Assembly: GCF_003391395.1 (NCBI RefSeq)
Contig: NZ_CP024190.1
Span: forward strand, 5,394,001 to 5,458,000
Reading direction: 5' to 3'
From: Mycobacterium marinum
GTDB lineage: Bacteria; Actinomycetota; Actinomycetes; Mycobacteriales; Mycobacteriaceae
DNA length: 64,000 bases
Below the pieces are notes generated by a model that searched no databases, was not told the origin of the DNA, and saw only the letters and a list, made by a program, of their open reading frames with translations. How positions within the stretch are numbered: the first letter of the stretch is position 1; the number at the start of each line of letters is the position of its first letter. The translations under genes and the position numbers were made by a program. This document shows, piece after piece, positions 8,315 through 15,881 of the stretch.

Positions 8315-9178
8315 CTACTTGAGCAGCCGCGACATGCGCCGGTCGGCCAGCACTTTGCCGCCGGTCTGGCAGGTCGCGCAATATTGAAATGACTTGTCCG
8401 CAAACGAAACCTCTCGCACGGTGTCCCCGCACACCGGGCACGGCAGGCCGGTGCGCGCGTGTACCCGCAGGCCGGAACGCTTCTCCCCTTTGAGCGTGGC
8501 GGCGCCTTGGCCGACGGAACGGCTGACCGCGTCGGTGAGAACGGAGACCACCGCGTCGTGCAAGGCGGCAAGTTGTTCTTCGGACAGTTTTGCGGCCGTG
8601 GCGAACGGCGAGATCTTCGCGACGTGCAGAATTTCGTCGCTGTAGGCGTTGCCGATGCCCGCGATCACCTTCTGATCGGTGATGACCGTCTTGATCCGGC
8701 CGGTGTGGGGGCCCAAGACGCCGGCCAGCTCCTCGGGCCCGAGTTCGAGCGCATCCGGTCCGAGCGTGGCGATGCCGGGCACCTGCCGCGGATCCTCGAC
8801 CAGCCAGACTGCCAGGCGCTTCTGGGTCCCGGCTTCGGTGAGATCGAAGCCGGGTGCCACCCCGGGGGTGCCGAGATGGACGCGCAACGCGATCGGGCCT
8901 TTGCCTGGGCGCAATGGGGCCGCCACCAGCTTGTCCGACCAGCGCAACCAGCCCGCCCGCGAGAGGTGCGCGATCAACCACAGCGGCCCCGCCTGCACCC
9001 CCAGGTGTTTTCCCCACCGGCCCGCACCGGTCACGGTCTGGCCGTGCAGGGCATTGATCGGCGGGTCGAAGGTTTTCAGCACCGATAGCGCGGCCACATC
9101 GACGCGGCCGATGGTGGTCCCGACGGCGTGCCGGCGCAGGTGGTCGACCAGCGCTTCGATCTCCGGGAGTTCGGGCAC
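8315..9178 (-). CDS. formamidopyrimidine-DNA glycosylase-type protein, full length (Rv0944 type)
   Basis: 287-aa member of the Fpg/Nei family, which excises oxidised bases and cuts the strand by beta/delta elimination. The N-terminus MPELPEIE keeps the catalytic Pro2 and Glu3 once Met is removed. Lys57 sits in GRWGKHLG. The helix-two-turn-helix segment includes GIGNAYSDEIL, and a C-terminal zinc finger is formed by Cys247, Cys250, Cys267 and Cys270 (CPVCG...CATCQ). The M. tuberculosis counterpart Rv0944 (Fpg2) is a short protein that lacks the N-terminal catalytic domain; here the whole gene is intact, so an active glycosylase is predicted. It is oriented with the downstream SDR. Confidence 0.93.
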   Translation of the reverse strand: MPELPEIEALVDHLRRHAVGTTIGRVDVAALSVLKTFDPPINALHGQTVTGAGRWGKHLGVQAGPLWLIAHLSRAGWLRWSDKLVAAPLRPGKGPIALRVHLGTPGVAPGFDLTEAGTQKRLAVWLVEDPRQVPGIATLGPDALELGPEELAGVLGPHTGRIKTVITDQKVIAGIGNAYSDEILHVAKISPFATAAKLSEEQLAALHDAVVSVLTDAVSRSVGQGAATLKGEKRSGLRVHARTGLPCPVCGDTVREVSFADKSFQYCATCQTGGKVLADRRMSRLLK

Positions 9179-9225
9179 CTGTTCAGTGTGCCGATGGTCG
9201 CAACGGGGTGTCCATCCGCGCCAGG

Positions 9226-10287
9226 TTACCTACCCGGACCGTCGGCCCCGGCCTTGCCGAATAGCAATCCACCGTTGCCGCCAAAACCAGGGAAGCCGAA
9301 TGCGGCCGCGGCACCACCGTTGCCCCCGTTGCCGATCAGAAACGCATTCCCGCCATCGCCGCCATCACCCTCGCCCGCGATGCCGAGTGAGCCGAATGGC
9401 GACTGACCGGCGCCGGGGCTGCCGGCGTCGGCACCGTTGCCACCGTCGCCGTAGAAAAATCCTCCGTTGCCGCCGTCGCCACCGCTACCGGCGCCGCCAC
9501 CGTGACCGTCGCTACCCACACCATTTCCGCCGTCGCCACCGAGCGCCCCAGCACCGCCGCCGCCGAACAGCCCCGCGGAGCCGCCGGAACCGCCATCGCC
9601 CCCGGCCCCGCCGTTGGTGCTCTGCCCCGTACCCACCGTGCCGCCGTTGCCGCCCAACCCTCCAGCCGCGCCGTTTCCGGCAACCCCTTGCAGCAAGCCG
9701 GCGTTGCCACCGTTACCGCCGTTACCGCCGGCCTGGCCGGGGTGGCCCGGTCCACCCTGGACACCTTCACCACCGAGGCCTCCGTTACCGCCGTTGCCCC
9801 AGAGGCCGGCGGAGCCGCCATTGCCGCCCTTCTGGCCGACGCCGCCGGAACCGCCCCTGCCGCCGCTGCCGATCAACCAGCCGCCGTCGCCGCCGTTCTG
9901 CCCGGTTCCCGCCGCGCCGTCGGCGCCGTTGCCGATCAGCGGACGCCCGGTCAGCGCCTGCGACGGCGCATTCACCGCGTCCAGTACCGGTTGCAGCGGG
10001 GAAGCATTTGCCGCCTCGGCGCCGGTGTAGGCGCTAGCGCCGGAGTTCAGCAGCTGCACGAACTGTGCGTGAAACAGGTCCGCCTGGGTGCTCAGCGCCT
10101 GATATGCCTGAGCGTGTGCGGCGAACATTCCGGCAATGGCCGTAGACACCTCGTCGCTGCCGGCAGCCAGTATCCCGGTCGTCGGCGCGGCCGCGGCAAC
10201 GCTGGCCGCATTGATCGACGAACCGATACTGGCCAAATCGGTGGCCGCAGCGGCCACGAAATCGGGTGCGGCGTAGAGAAAGGACAC
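9226..10287 (-). CDS. PE_PGRS family protein (first of a tandem trio)
   Basis: 353 aa from GTG 10287, preceded by AGGAGG. Residues 1 to about 95 form the PE domain (VSFLYAAPDF start, SSINAASVAAAAPTTG, YQALSTQAD, FHAQFVQLL). The linker LTGRPLIGNGADG follows, then GGNGG-type PGRS repeats to the end at LLFGKAGADGPGR. Its PE domain is very close to that of the next gene, pointing to gene duplication. PE_PGRS proteins are ESX-5-exported, surface-located and variable (family knowledge). No PE_PGRS gene lies between Rv0944 and Rv0943c in M. tuberculosis. Confidence 0.95.
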   Translation of the reverse strand: MSFLYAAPDFVAAAATDLASIGSSINAASVAAAAPTTGILAAGSDEVSTAIAGMFAAHAQAYQALSTQADLFHAQFVQLLNSGASAYTGAEAANASPLQPVLDAVNAPSQALTGRPLIGNGADGAAGTGQNGGDGGWLIGSGGRGGSGGVGQKGGNGGSAGLWGNGGNGGLGGEGVQGGPGHPGQAGGNGGNGGNAGLLQGVAGNGAAGGLGGNGGTVGTGQSTNGGAGGDGGSGGSAGLFGGGGAGALGGDGGNGVGSDGHGGGAGSGGDGGNGGFFYGDGGNGADAGSPGAGQSPFGSLGIAGEGDGGDGGNAFLIGNGGNGGAAAAFGFPGFGGNGGLLFGKAGADGPGR

Positions 10288-10405
10288 TTAAAGACCTCCT
10301 GTGAGATCCCGACATATCCGCGGGATTTTTCGCATTGCAGCCCGAGTCAGACGCTGCGGGCTGGGCCCGACATCGGGCTCGGCAAATACTCGTGTGTGTG
10401 GCGGG

Positions 10406-12115
10406 CTATGCGGGCCCCTCCAACCCGGGCAGGCCCAAAAGCAATCCGCCCGTTCCACCGGTGCCGCCGGTGCCACCCTGGTCGCTGCCGGCACCGGCAC
10501 CGCCGTTGCCACCGTTGCCGATCAGGAAGGCGTCGCCGCCGTCACCACCGATACCGTTGAGCGAAGGTGCCATGAAGCCGGCGGGCACATTGCCGGCCGC
10601 ACCACCGTTGGCGCCGTTGCCCAAGAAAATGCCTCCCTGACCGCCGTCGCCGCCATTGCTGGTCAGGTACACGGTCCCGGTGCCGCCCCCGCTGAGCGTC
10701 CCGGGGGCCCCGGTGTTTCCGCCGTTGCCGCCGTTGCCGCCGTTGCCGAACAGCAGCGCGTCGCCGCCACCGCCGCCGAACCCGCCGGGACCGGCGTCGC
10801 CGTTTTCGGTGCCGCCGCTCCCGCCGGCACCACCGCTGCCGCCGGCTCCCCCGGTGCCGCCGTTGCCGATCAGACCCGCCTGGCCGCCTGCGCCGCCCCA
10901 GCCGCCCATGCCGCCGGCACCGTTGACGGCAGATGACGTGCCGGAGTTGTCTCCGCCATTGGCGCCGTTTCCGCCGAAGCCGCCATTGCCGCCGTTGCCG
11001 TAGAAGAAGCCCGCCTTGCCACCGTTGCCGCCCTGCGCGCCATCGCCACCTATGCCGCCCTGGCTATCGTCGCCGCTCGCGGACTGGCCGAGTCCGCCGT
11101 TGCCGCCGTTGCCGCCGCTGCCTCCGTTGCCGAACAGCCCGGAATTGCCGCCGTTACCGGCAGAGGCGGCGAAACCACCGCCTTGCGCGCCGCTGAGGAC
11201 GGAGCCCCCGGCGCTCTCGAAGGTGCCACCGCTACCGCTGTTTCCGCCGTCCCCACCATTGCCGTACAGCCACCCGCTCTGACCGCCATTGCCGCCGTTG
11301 CCACCCGAGCCCGCGAGGCCGCCACTGAATGTGGCGGTGCCGCCGGTGGCGTCGCCACCGTCGCCTCCCTGACCACCAACTCCACCGTTGCCGAAAAGCA
11401 GTCCGCCCGCGCCGGCCAGGCCGCCGTTACCACCATTGCCGCCGCCGGTGCCGGTTCCGATGGCCGCGCCGCCGTCACCGCCGTGGCCACCGATCCCGCC
11501 ATTGCCGCCGAGGCCGTACAGAAATCCTCCCGCGCCCCCGATTCCCCCGTTGCCGCCGGTCAGGCCACTGTCGCCGGCGGCCCCGGACGCACCGGCGCCA
11601 CCGGCACCGCCGGCACCGCCGTTGCCCAACAGCCCGGCCGACCCGCCGTTCCCGCCGGCCTGCCCCGCCGCGCCGGACCCGCCGTTGCCGCCGTTACCGA
11701 GTAGCCAGCCGCCATCGCCGCCGCTTTGCCCCGTCCCGTTGATCCCGTCGGCGCCGTCGCCGATCAGGGGCCGACCGGTCAGCTGTTGTACCGGCGCATT
11801 AACGGCGTCAAGGGCTTGTTGCAGCGGCGACACATTCGCCGCCTCGGCGCCGGTGTAGGCGCTAGCGCCGGAGTTCAGCAGCTGCACGAACTGTGCGTGA
11901 AATGTGTCCGCCTGCTGGCTGAGGGCCTGATAGGCCTGCGCATGTGCGGCGAACATGCCCGCAACGGCTGCAGAAATCTCATCCGCCCCGGCGGCCAGTA
12001 CCCCCGTCGTCGGTGCCGCCGCGGCAACGCTGGCCGCGTTGATCGACGAACCGATGCCCGCCAAATCCGTTGCTGCAGAAGCAACTAACTCGGGCGCAGC
12101 GAAGAGGTAAGACAT
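10406..12115 (-). CDS. PE_PGRS family protein (second of trio)
   Basis: 569 aa from ATG 12115 with GAGGAG upstream. PE domain (MSYLFAAPELVASAATDLAG) to about residue 95, linker LTGRPLIGDGADG, then a long glycine/asparagine-rich PGRS region. Near the C-terminus is a distinctive block, NVPAGFMAPSLNGIGG, also present in slightly altered form in the third gene. The N-terminal part resembles the first gene of the trio and the C-terminal part the third, so this gene looks mosaic. Surface or secreted protein of unknown precise role. Confidence 0.95.
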   Translation of the reverse strand: MSYLFAAPELVASAATDLAGIGSSINAASVAAAAPTTGVLAAGADEISAAVAGMFAAHAQAYQALSQQADTFHAQFVQLLNSGASAYTGAEAANVSPLQQALDAVNAPVQQLTGRPLIGDGADGINGTGQSGGDGGWLLGNGGNGGSGAAGQAGGNGGSAGLLGNGGAGGAGGAGASGAAGDSGLTGGNGGIGGAGGFLYGLGGNGGIGGHGGDGGAAIGTGTGGGNGGNGGLAGAGGLLFGNGGVGGQGGDGGDATGGTATFSGGLAGSGGNGGNGGQSGWLYGNGGDGGNSGSGGTFESAGGSVLSGAQGGGFAASAGNGGNSGLFGNGGSGGNGGNGGLGQSASGDDSQGGIGGDGAQGGNGGKAGFFYGNGGNGGFGGNGANGGDNSGTSSAVNGAGGMGGWGGAGGQAGLIGNGGTGGAGGSGGAGGSGGTENGDAGPGGFGGGGGDALLFGNGGNGGNGGNTGAPGTLSGGGTGTVYLTSNGGDGGQGGIFLGNGANGGAAGNVPAGFMAPSLNGIGGDGGDAFLIGNGGNGGAGAGSDQGGTGGTGGTGGLLLGLPGLEGPA

Positions 12116-12190
12116 CGATGGCTCCTCTGACGGCTACCAAGGGTTTCAATCGCGATCCGGATGGGGCGGCACCCGCCTGGCAATCGGCGG

Positions 12191-13906
12191 CTACGCCGGT
12201 CCGGGCGCCCCAGCCGTGCCGAACAGCTTTCCGCCGGAACCGCCCAAGCCACCGATACCGCCCTGGGCGGCGGGGGCACCGGCCCCTCCGTCCCCGCCGT
12301 TGCCGATCAGCCCGGCGTCACCGCCAGTACCGCCGATGCCGTTCTCGCTGGGAGCCATGAAGCCTGCCGGGATGCTGCCCGCCGCGCCACCCTTGCCTCC
12401 GTTACCGAAGAAGAAGCCGCCGTCACCGCCACCACCGCCGTCACTGGTCTGGTAGACGCTGCCGGTACCGGTGCCATCGCTGTAGGTGCCGGGCGTCCCG
12501 GTAGCACCGCCATCTCCGCCAGCGCCGCCGTTGCCGAACAGCAGCGCGCTGCCACCTTGGCCGCCGAGCGCGCCCGGACCGGCATCGGCACCGTTGCGCG
12601 CACCCCCGCCGCCGTCGCCGCCGTTGCCGCCGTTGCCACCGTTACCGCCGTTACCGAACAGACCGCCTTGGCCGCCGGTACCGCCGAAGCCGCCGAAGCC
12701 GCCAGCGCCGGCATACGACTGGAAGTTGTCGGTGCCCGCTCCGCCGGCCGCACCGTCCCCGGCGTCGCCGCCGACGCCCCCGTTGCCCCAGATGAACCCG
12801 CCGTTGCCGCCATTACCCCCGAACGCGCCGTCGCCACCAGCGCCGGCAAAGGTCAGGTCGCCGGCGGCGGCTTGACCCGCCCCACCGTCGCCACCGTTAC
12901 CGCCGGCGCCGCCCATGCCGAACAGCCCGGAGTCGCCGCCATTACCGCCGGTTACCGCAAAGTTTCCACCTCCGGCACCGGACACGATGGTGTCGGCGCT
13001 GGCCTGGAATGTCCCGCCGTTGCCGGTATTCCCGCCGTTACCGCCGTTACCGTACAACCATCCGCTGTGGCCGCCGTCGCCGCCGTTGCCGGCGGAGCCC
13101 GCGGTGCCGCCGGTACCTGTTGCGTCGCTGGAACCGGTGGCATCGCCACCGTCGCCGCCCCGTCCCCCTACCCCGCCATCACCAAATAAGAATCCGCCGC
13201 GCCCGCCCAGGCCGCCGTCGCCGCCGGCACCACCATTGGTGCCTGCACTGGTGGCGGCGCCACCGTTGCCGCCAAGGCCACCCAGACCGCCGGTACCGCC
13301 CAGGCCGTACAGCAACCCACCGCTGCCACCCATACCGCCGCTACCACCGGCCTGGCCGGATACCCCCGAGGCACCCGCGGCGCCTGCTCCACCGGCGCCG
13401 CCGTTTCCACCATTGCCCAACAGCCCGGCCGACCCACCGTTACCACCGGCCTGGCCCGCCGCGCCCGAGCCGCCGGTGCCGCCGTTGCCGTACAGCCAGC
13501 CGCCATCACCCCCGGCCGCCCCGGTGCCCGCGGCTCCGTTGGCACCATTGCCGATCAACGGGCGCCCGGTCAGACCCAGCACCGGTGCATTTACCAGGTT
13601 CTCGACCTGTTGCATCGGCGTCACGTTGGCCGCCTCGGCGGCGGCATACTCCGTGGCACCGCCACTCATCAGCTGGACGAACTGCTGGTGGAACGACGCA
13701 GCCTGCGCACTGAGCGCCTGGTATGCCTGGGCGTGCGCACCGAACAAGAACGAAATCGCAGCCGACACCTCGTCGGCGCCCGCGGGCAACACCGTGGTGA
13801 TCGGTGCCAACGCGGCCGCGTTGGCCTGAGCAAGAGTCGAACCGATACCCCCGAGATCGTTGGCCGCTGCTGCCACATACTCGGGCGCTGCGATCACCCA
13901 CGACAT
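12191..13906 (-). CDS. PE_PGRS family protein (third of trio)
   Basis: 571 aa. ATG 13906 is chosen because it begins the PE domain (MSWVIAAPEYVAAAANDLGG) and has GGGAGG just upstream; the open frame continues 118 codons further but without PE similarity. PE domain, then LTGRPLIGNGANG linker, then PGRS repeats interrupted by non-Gly islands (for example SADTIVSGAGGGNFAV). The C-terminal SIPAGFMAPSENGIGG block is shared with the neighbouring second gene. Intergenic distance to that gene is 75 nt. Confidence 0.94.
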   Translation of the reverse strand: MSWVIAAPEYVAAAANDLGGIGSTLAQANAAALAPITTVLPAGADEVSAAISFLFGAHAQAYQALSAQAASFHQQFVQLMSGGATEYAAAEAANVTPMQQVENLVNAPVLGLTGRPLIGNGANGAAGTGAAGGDGGWLYGNGGTGGSGAAGQAGGNGGSAGLLGNGGNGGAGGAGAAGASGVSGQAGGSGGMGGSGGLLYGLGGTGGLGGLGGNGGAATSAGTNGGAGGDGGLGGRGGFLFGDGGVGGRGGDGGDATGSSDATGTGGTAGSAGNGGDGGHSGWLYGNGGNGGNTGNGGTFQASADTIVSGAGGGNFAVTGGNGGDSGLFGMGGAGGNGGDGGAGQAAAGDLTFAGAGGDGAFGGNGGNGGFIWGNGGVGGDAGDGAAGGAGTDNFQSYAGAGGFGGFGGTGGQGGLFGNGGNGGNGGNGGDGGGGARNGADAGPGALGGQGGSALLFGNGGAGGDGGATGTPGTYSDGTGTGSVYQTSDGGGGGDGGFFFGNGGKGGAAGSIPAGFMAPSENGIGGTGGDAGLIGNGGDGGAGAPAAQGGIGGLGGSGGKLFGTAGAPGPA

Positions 13907-14076
13907 TGAAAAACCTCCCGACCCCACGACAGCGCAACTGCCAAAACGTGACCTTCGACACAAGTTGAGTAGGACGCCGATGCTAGCGCGATCTAGCGCC
14001 CGATACTGGCGCTTAAACCAAATCCTTAATTCATCATCGAGCCAGTGCAGTTCAGCGCGCTCGCCTACGCAAGCCC

Positions 14077-14820
14077 TTAATAAGTTCGAATTAGATAGGT
14101 ATCCATGATCCAGCCGTGCCGCGCTCGAGCCTCGGCACGCAATGCCGCGATGCGCTCGCCAACTTCGCCGACCGTGCCCGCAACGAGCAGTTCGTCTTCG
14201 GTGCCCAGATAGGCGCCCCACCAAATGCGAGTCTGCGGCGGGCAGGCCCGAAACGAGCAATCGGCGTCGAGCATGACTACCGCCGTGCCGGCGACTTGGC
14301 GGGCGCGCAATTGCCGGCCCGTGGTGATGACGACGGGCGCGCCCACGTCATTGAGCGGAATTCGATGCCGGGCCGTTAACGCCTGAACTGCCGTGATGCC
14401 CGGGATGACGTCATAGCTGAAGTCCACCTCGGCGGACACCGCATCCAGGATGCGCAGGGTGCTGTCATAAAGCGAGGGGTCGCCCCAGGCCAGAAAAGCC
14501 CCCACCCCACCGGGCCCCAGTTCGGTGCTGATGGCCCTCGCCCAGATCCGTGCCCGCTGCGCGTGCCACTGCGAAACCGCGTCCTCGTAATGGGCATCCA
14601 CCGCACGCTTGGGGTCGGGCAACTCGACGAAGCGATATCGCGGCTCGCGGATAAATCGTGCGCATATCGCCCGGCGCAACTCCACTAGCTCACTTTTGGC
14701 CTCGCCTTTGTCCATCGCGAAAAACACTTGCGTGTCATTGAGCGCGTTGATCGCCTGGACGGTCACATAGTCGGGATCACCGGCGCCGATACCGATGACG
14801 TGAATATGCCGACTCACCAT
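14077..14820 (-). CDS. cobF: precorrin-6A synthase (deacetylating)
   Basis: 247 aa. CobF is a SAM-dependent C-1 methyltransferase that also removes the two-carbon fragment, a step of aerobic cobalamin (B12) corrin-ring synthesis. ATG 14820 is chosen: it starts MVSRHIHVIGIGAGDPDYVT and GGAAGGA precedes it; upstream frame has no similarity. The glycine-rich GIGAGDPD and AWGDPSLYDST motifs of the tetrapyrrole methylase fold are present, as is GITAVQALTAR. M. tuberculosis lacks cobF because of a deletion between Rv0943c and Rv0944, which is exactly the position found here; environmental relatives and M. canettii keep it (established). No other cob genes are in the window. Confidence 0.95.
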   Translation of the reverse strand: MVSRHIHVIGIGAGDPDYVTVQAINALNDTQVFFAMDKGEAKSELVELRRAICARFIREPRYRFVELPDPKRAVDAHYEDAVSQWHAQRARIWARAISTELGPGGVGAFLAWGDPSLYDSTLRILDAVSAEVDFSYDVIPGITAVQALTARHRIPLNDVGAPVVITTGRQLRARQVAGTAVVMLDADCSFRACPPQTRIWWGAYLGTEDELLVAGTVGEVGERIAALRAEARARHGWIMDTYLIRTY

Positions 14821-14898
14821 GGCGTCCTTCCGGGAGGTCGTCCGGGTCTTGCAACACAACGTAATTGAGATCGCGAAATACCTATCCGTTACCGGCGG

Positions 14899-14945
14899 TA
14901 CCCAGTACCATGGGTATTGACTATCGAGTGTGATCTCCCTAACGT
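14899..14945 (+). promoter_or_regulatory. promoter of the AurF-like operon with abutting inverted repeat
   Basis: TTGACT (14917-14922) is followed after exactly 17 nt by TAACGT (14940-14945), a near-consensus SigA-type promoter 30 nt before the chosen ATG. Ending directly at the -35 box is an inverted repeat TACCCA-N6-TGGGTA (14899-14916), a plausible operator. The divergent cobF gene begins at 14820, so a regulator here could affect both. Confidence 0.6.
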
Positions 14946-14975
14946 CTGAAGCACCTGATGAAGGGACGCCAAGCG

Positions 14976-15881
14976 ATGACCACTGCGGTGAAACCAAGTG
15001 GGCCGGGTCGTGAAGAGTTCTCCGAACGCCTACTCAGAGGCTCGGTCAAAAAGTCCTACGAACCCATCGTCGACATCGACTGGGATGCCCCGCTGGACCC
15101 GGACAAGTTCTACCTGCCCCCCAGGCTGGTGTCGCTGTACGGCACCGAGATGTGGGACGAAATGACCCGCGAGCAGCAGATCGAGCTGTCCCGCCAAGAG
15201 CTGGTCAATACGCTCTCGGCCGGGATCTGGTTCGAGAACATGCTCAACCAGTCGCTGTTGCGCACCATCCTGCACGAGGACCCGACCAGCCGCTCGACGC
15301 ATTACAAGCTGACCGAGCTGGGCGACGAGACCCGCCACATGGTCATGTTCGGCAAAGCCATCGAGCGCATCGGCGCCAAGCCGGTACGCCCACGGCGATT
15401 GCATCGGATGGTCATCAACACCCTTCCGCTGGCCTTTCAGCGGGGTTCGATGCTGTGGGTGGCCGCGCTGATCGGCGAGGAGATCTTCGATTCGCTGCAG
15501 CGCCAGATGATGGACGATCCGGAACTGCAGCCAATCATCCAGCGGCTCATGCGGATTCACGTGACCGAGGAGGCGCGCCACATCCAGTTCGCGCGGGATG
15601 GCGCACGCAAGCGGGTGGGCGAGATGCCTCGGGTCAACCGGTGGTTCATGGCCAACATCAACGGGCTCGGCGGGTACTTCTTCAACTATCTGTTCAGCAA
15701 TCCGATCCCGTACGCACGAGCGGGCCTGGACCCCAAGCAGGCCCGCCGGATCGCGCGCAGCAGCCCACATCGGCGCGAAATACAGATCGCCGGCTTCGCA
15801 CCGCTGGCCACTTTTCTGACCGAGGTGGGCCTGCTGGGACCGATCGCGCGGCGCGGCTGGAAGCGCAGCAGGTTCTTGTGA
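14976..15881 (+). CDS. AurF-like non-haem diiron oxygenase
   Basis: 301 aa from ATG 14976 (MTTAVKPSGPG); an alternative ATG six codons upstream is possible. The protein has the diiron-carboxylate layout of the AurF (p-aminobenzoate N-oxygenase) family: SRQELVNTLSAGIWFEN, then GDETRHMVMF (the E-x-x-R-H metal motif), LIGEEIFDS and VTEEARHIQFAR (second E-x-x-R-H). AurF enzymes oxygenate aryl or alkyl amines to hydroxylamino, nitroso or nitro groups. The substrate here is unknown. The stop codon overlaps the start of the flavin monooxygenase (GTGA), so the two are translationally coupled and probably act on the same substrate. The gene has no intact counterpart next to Rv0943c in M. tuberculosis as far as I know. 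Confidence 0.88.
   Translation: MTTAVKPSGPGREEFSERLLRGSVKKSYEPIVDIDWDAPLDPDKFYLPPRLVSLYGTEMWDEMTREQQIELSRQELVNTLSAGIWFENMLNQSLLRTILHEDPTSRSTHYKLTELGDETRHMVMFGKAIERIGAKPVRPRRLHRMVINTLPLAFQRGSMLWVAALIGEEIFDSLQRQMMDDPELQPIIQRLMRIHVTEEARHIQFARDGARKRVGEMPRVNRWFMANINGLGGYFFNYLFSNPIPYARAGLDPKQARRIARSSPHRREIQIAGFAPLATFLTEVGLLGPIARRGWKRSRFL

Noticed and set aside
9502..13829. Long plus-strand open frames opposite the PE_PGRS trio, Pro- or Arg-rich
   Set aside because: They are complements of GGC/GGN-rich PGRS repeats; composition produces long open frames in all phases without starts or motifs.
15152..15877. Upstream extension of the flavin monooxygenase frame
   Set aside because: It runs through the AurF-like gene in another phase, has Arg-rich shadow composition, and the real start is the GTG overlapping the AurF stop.
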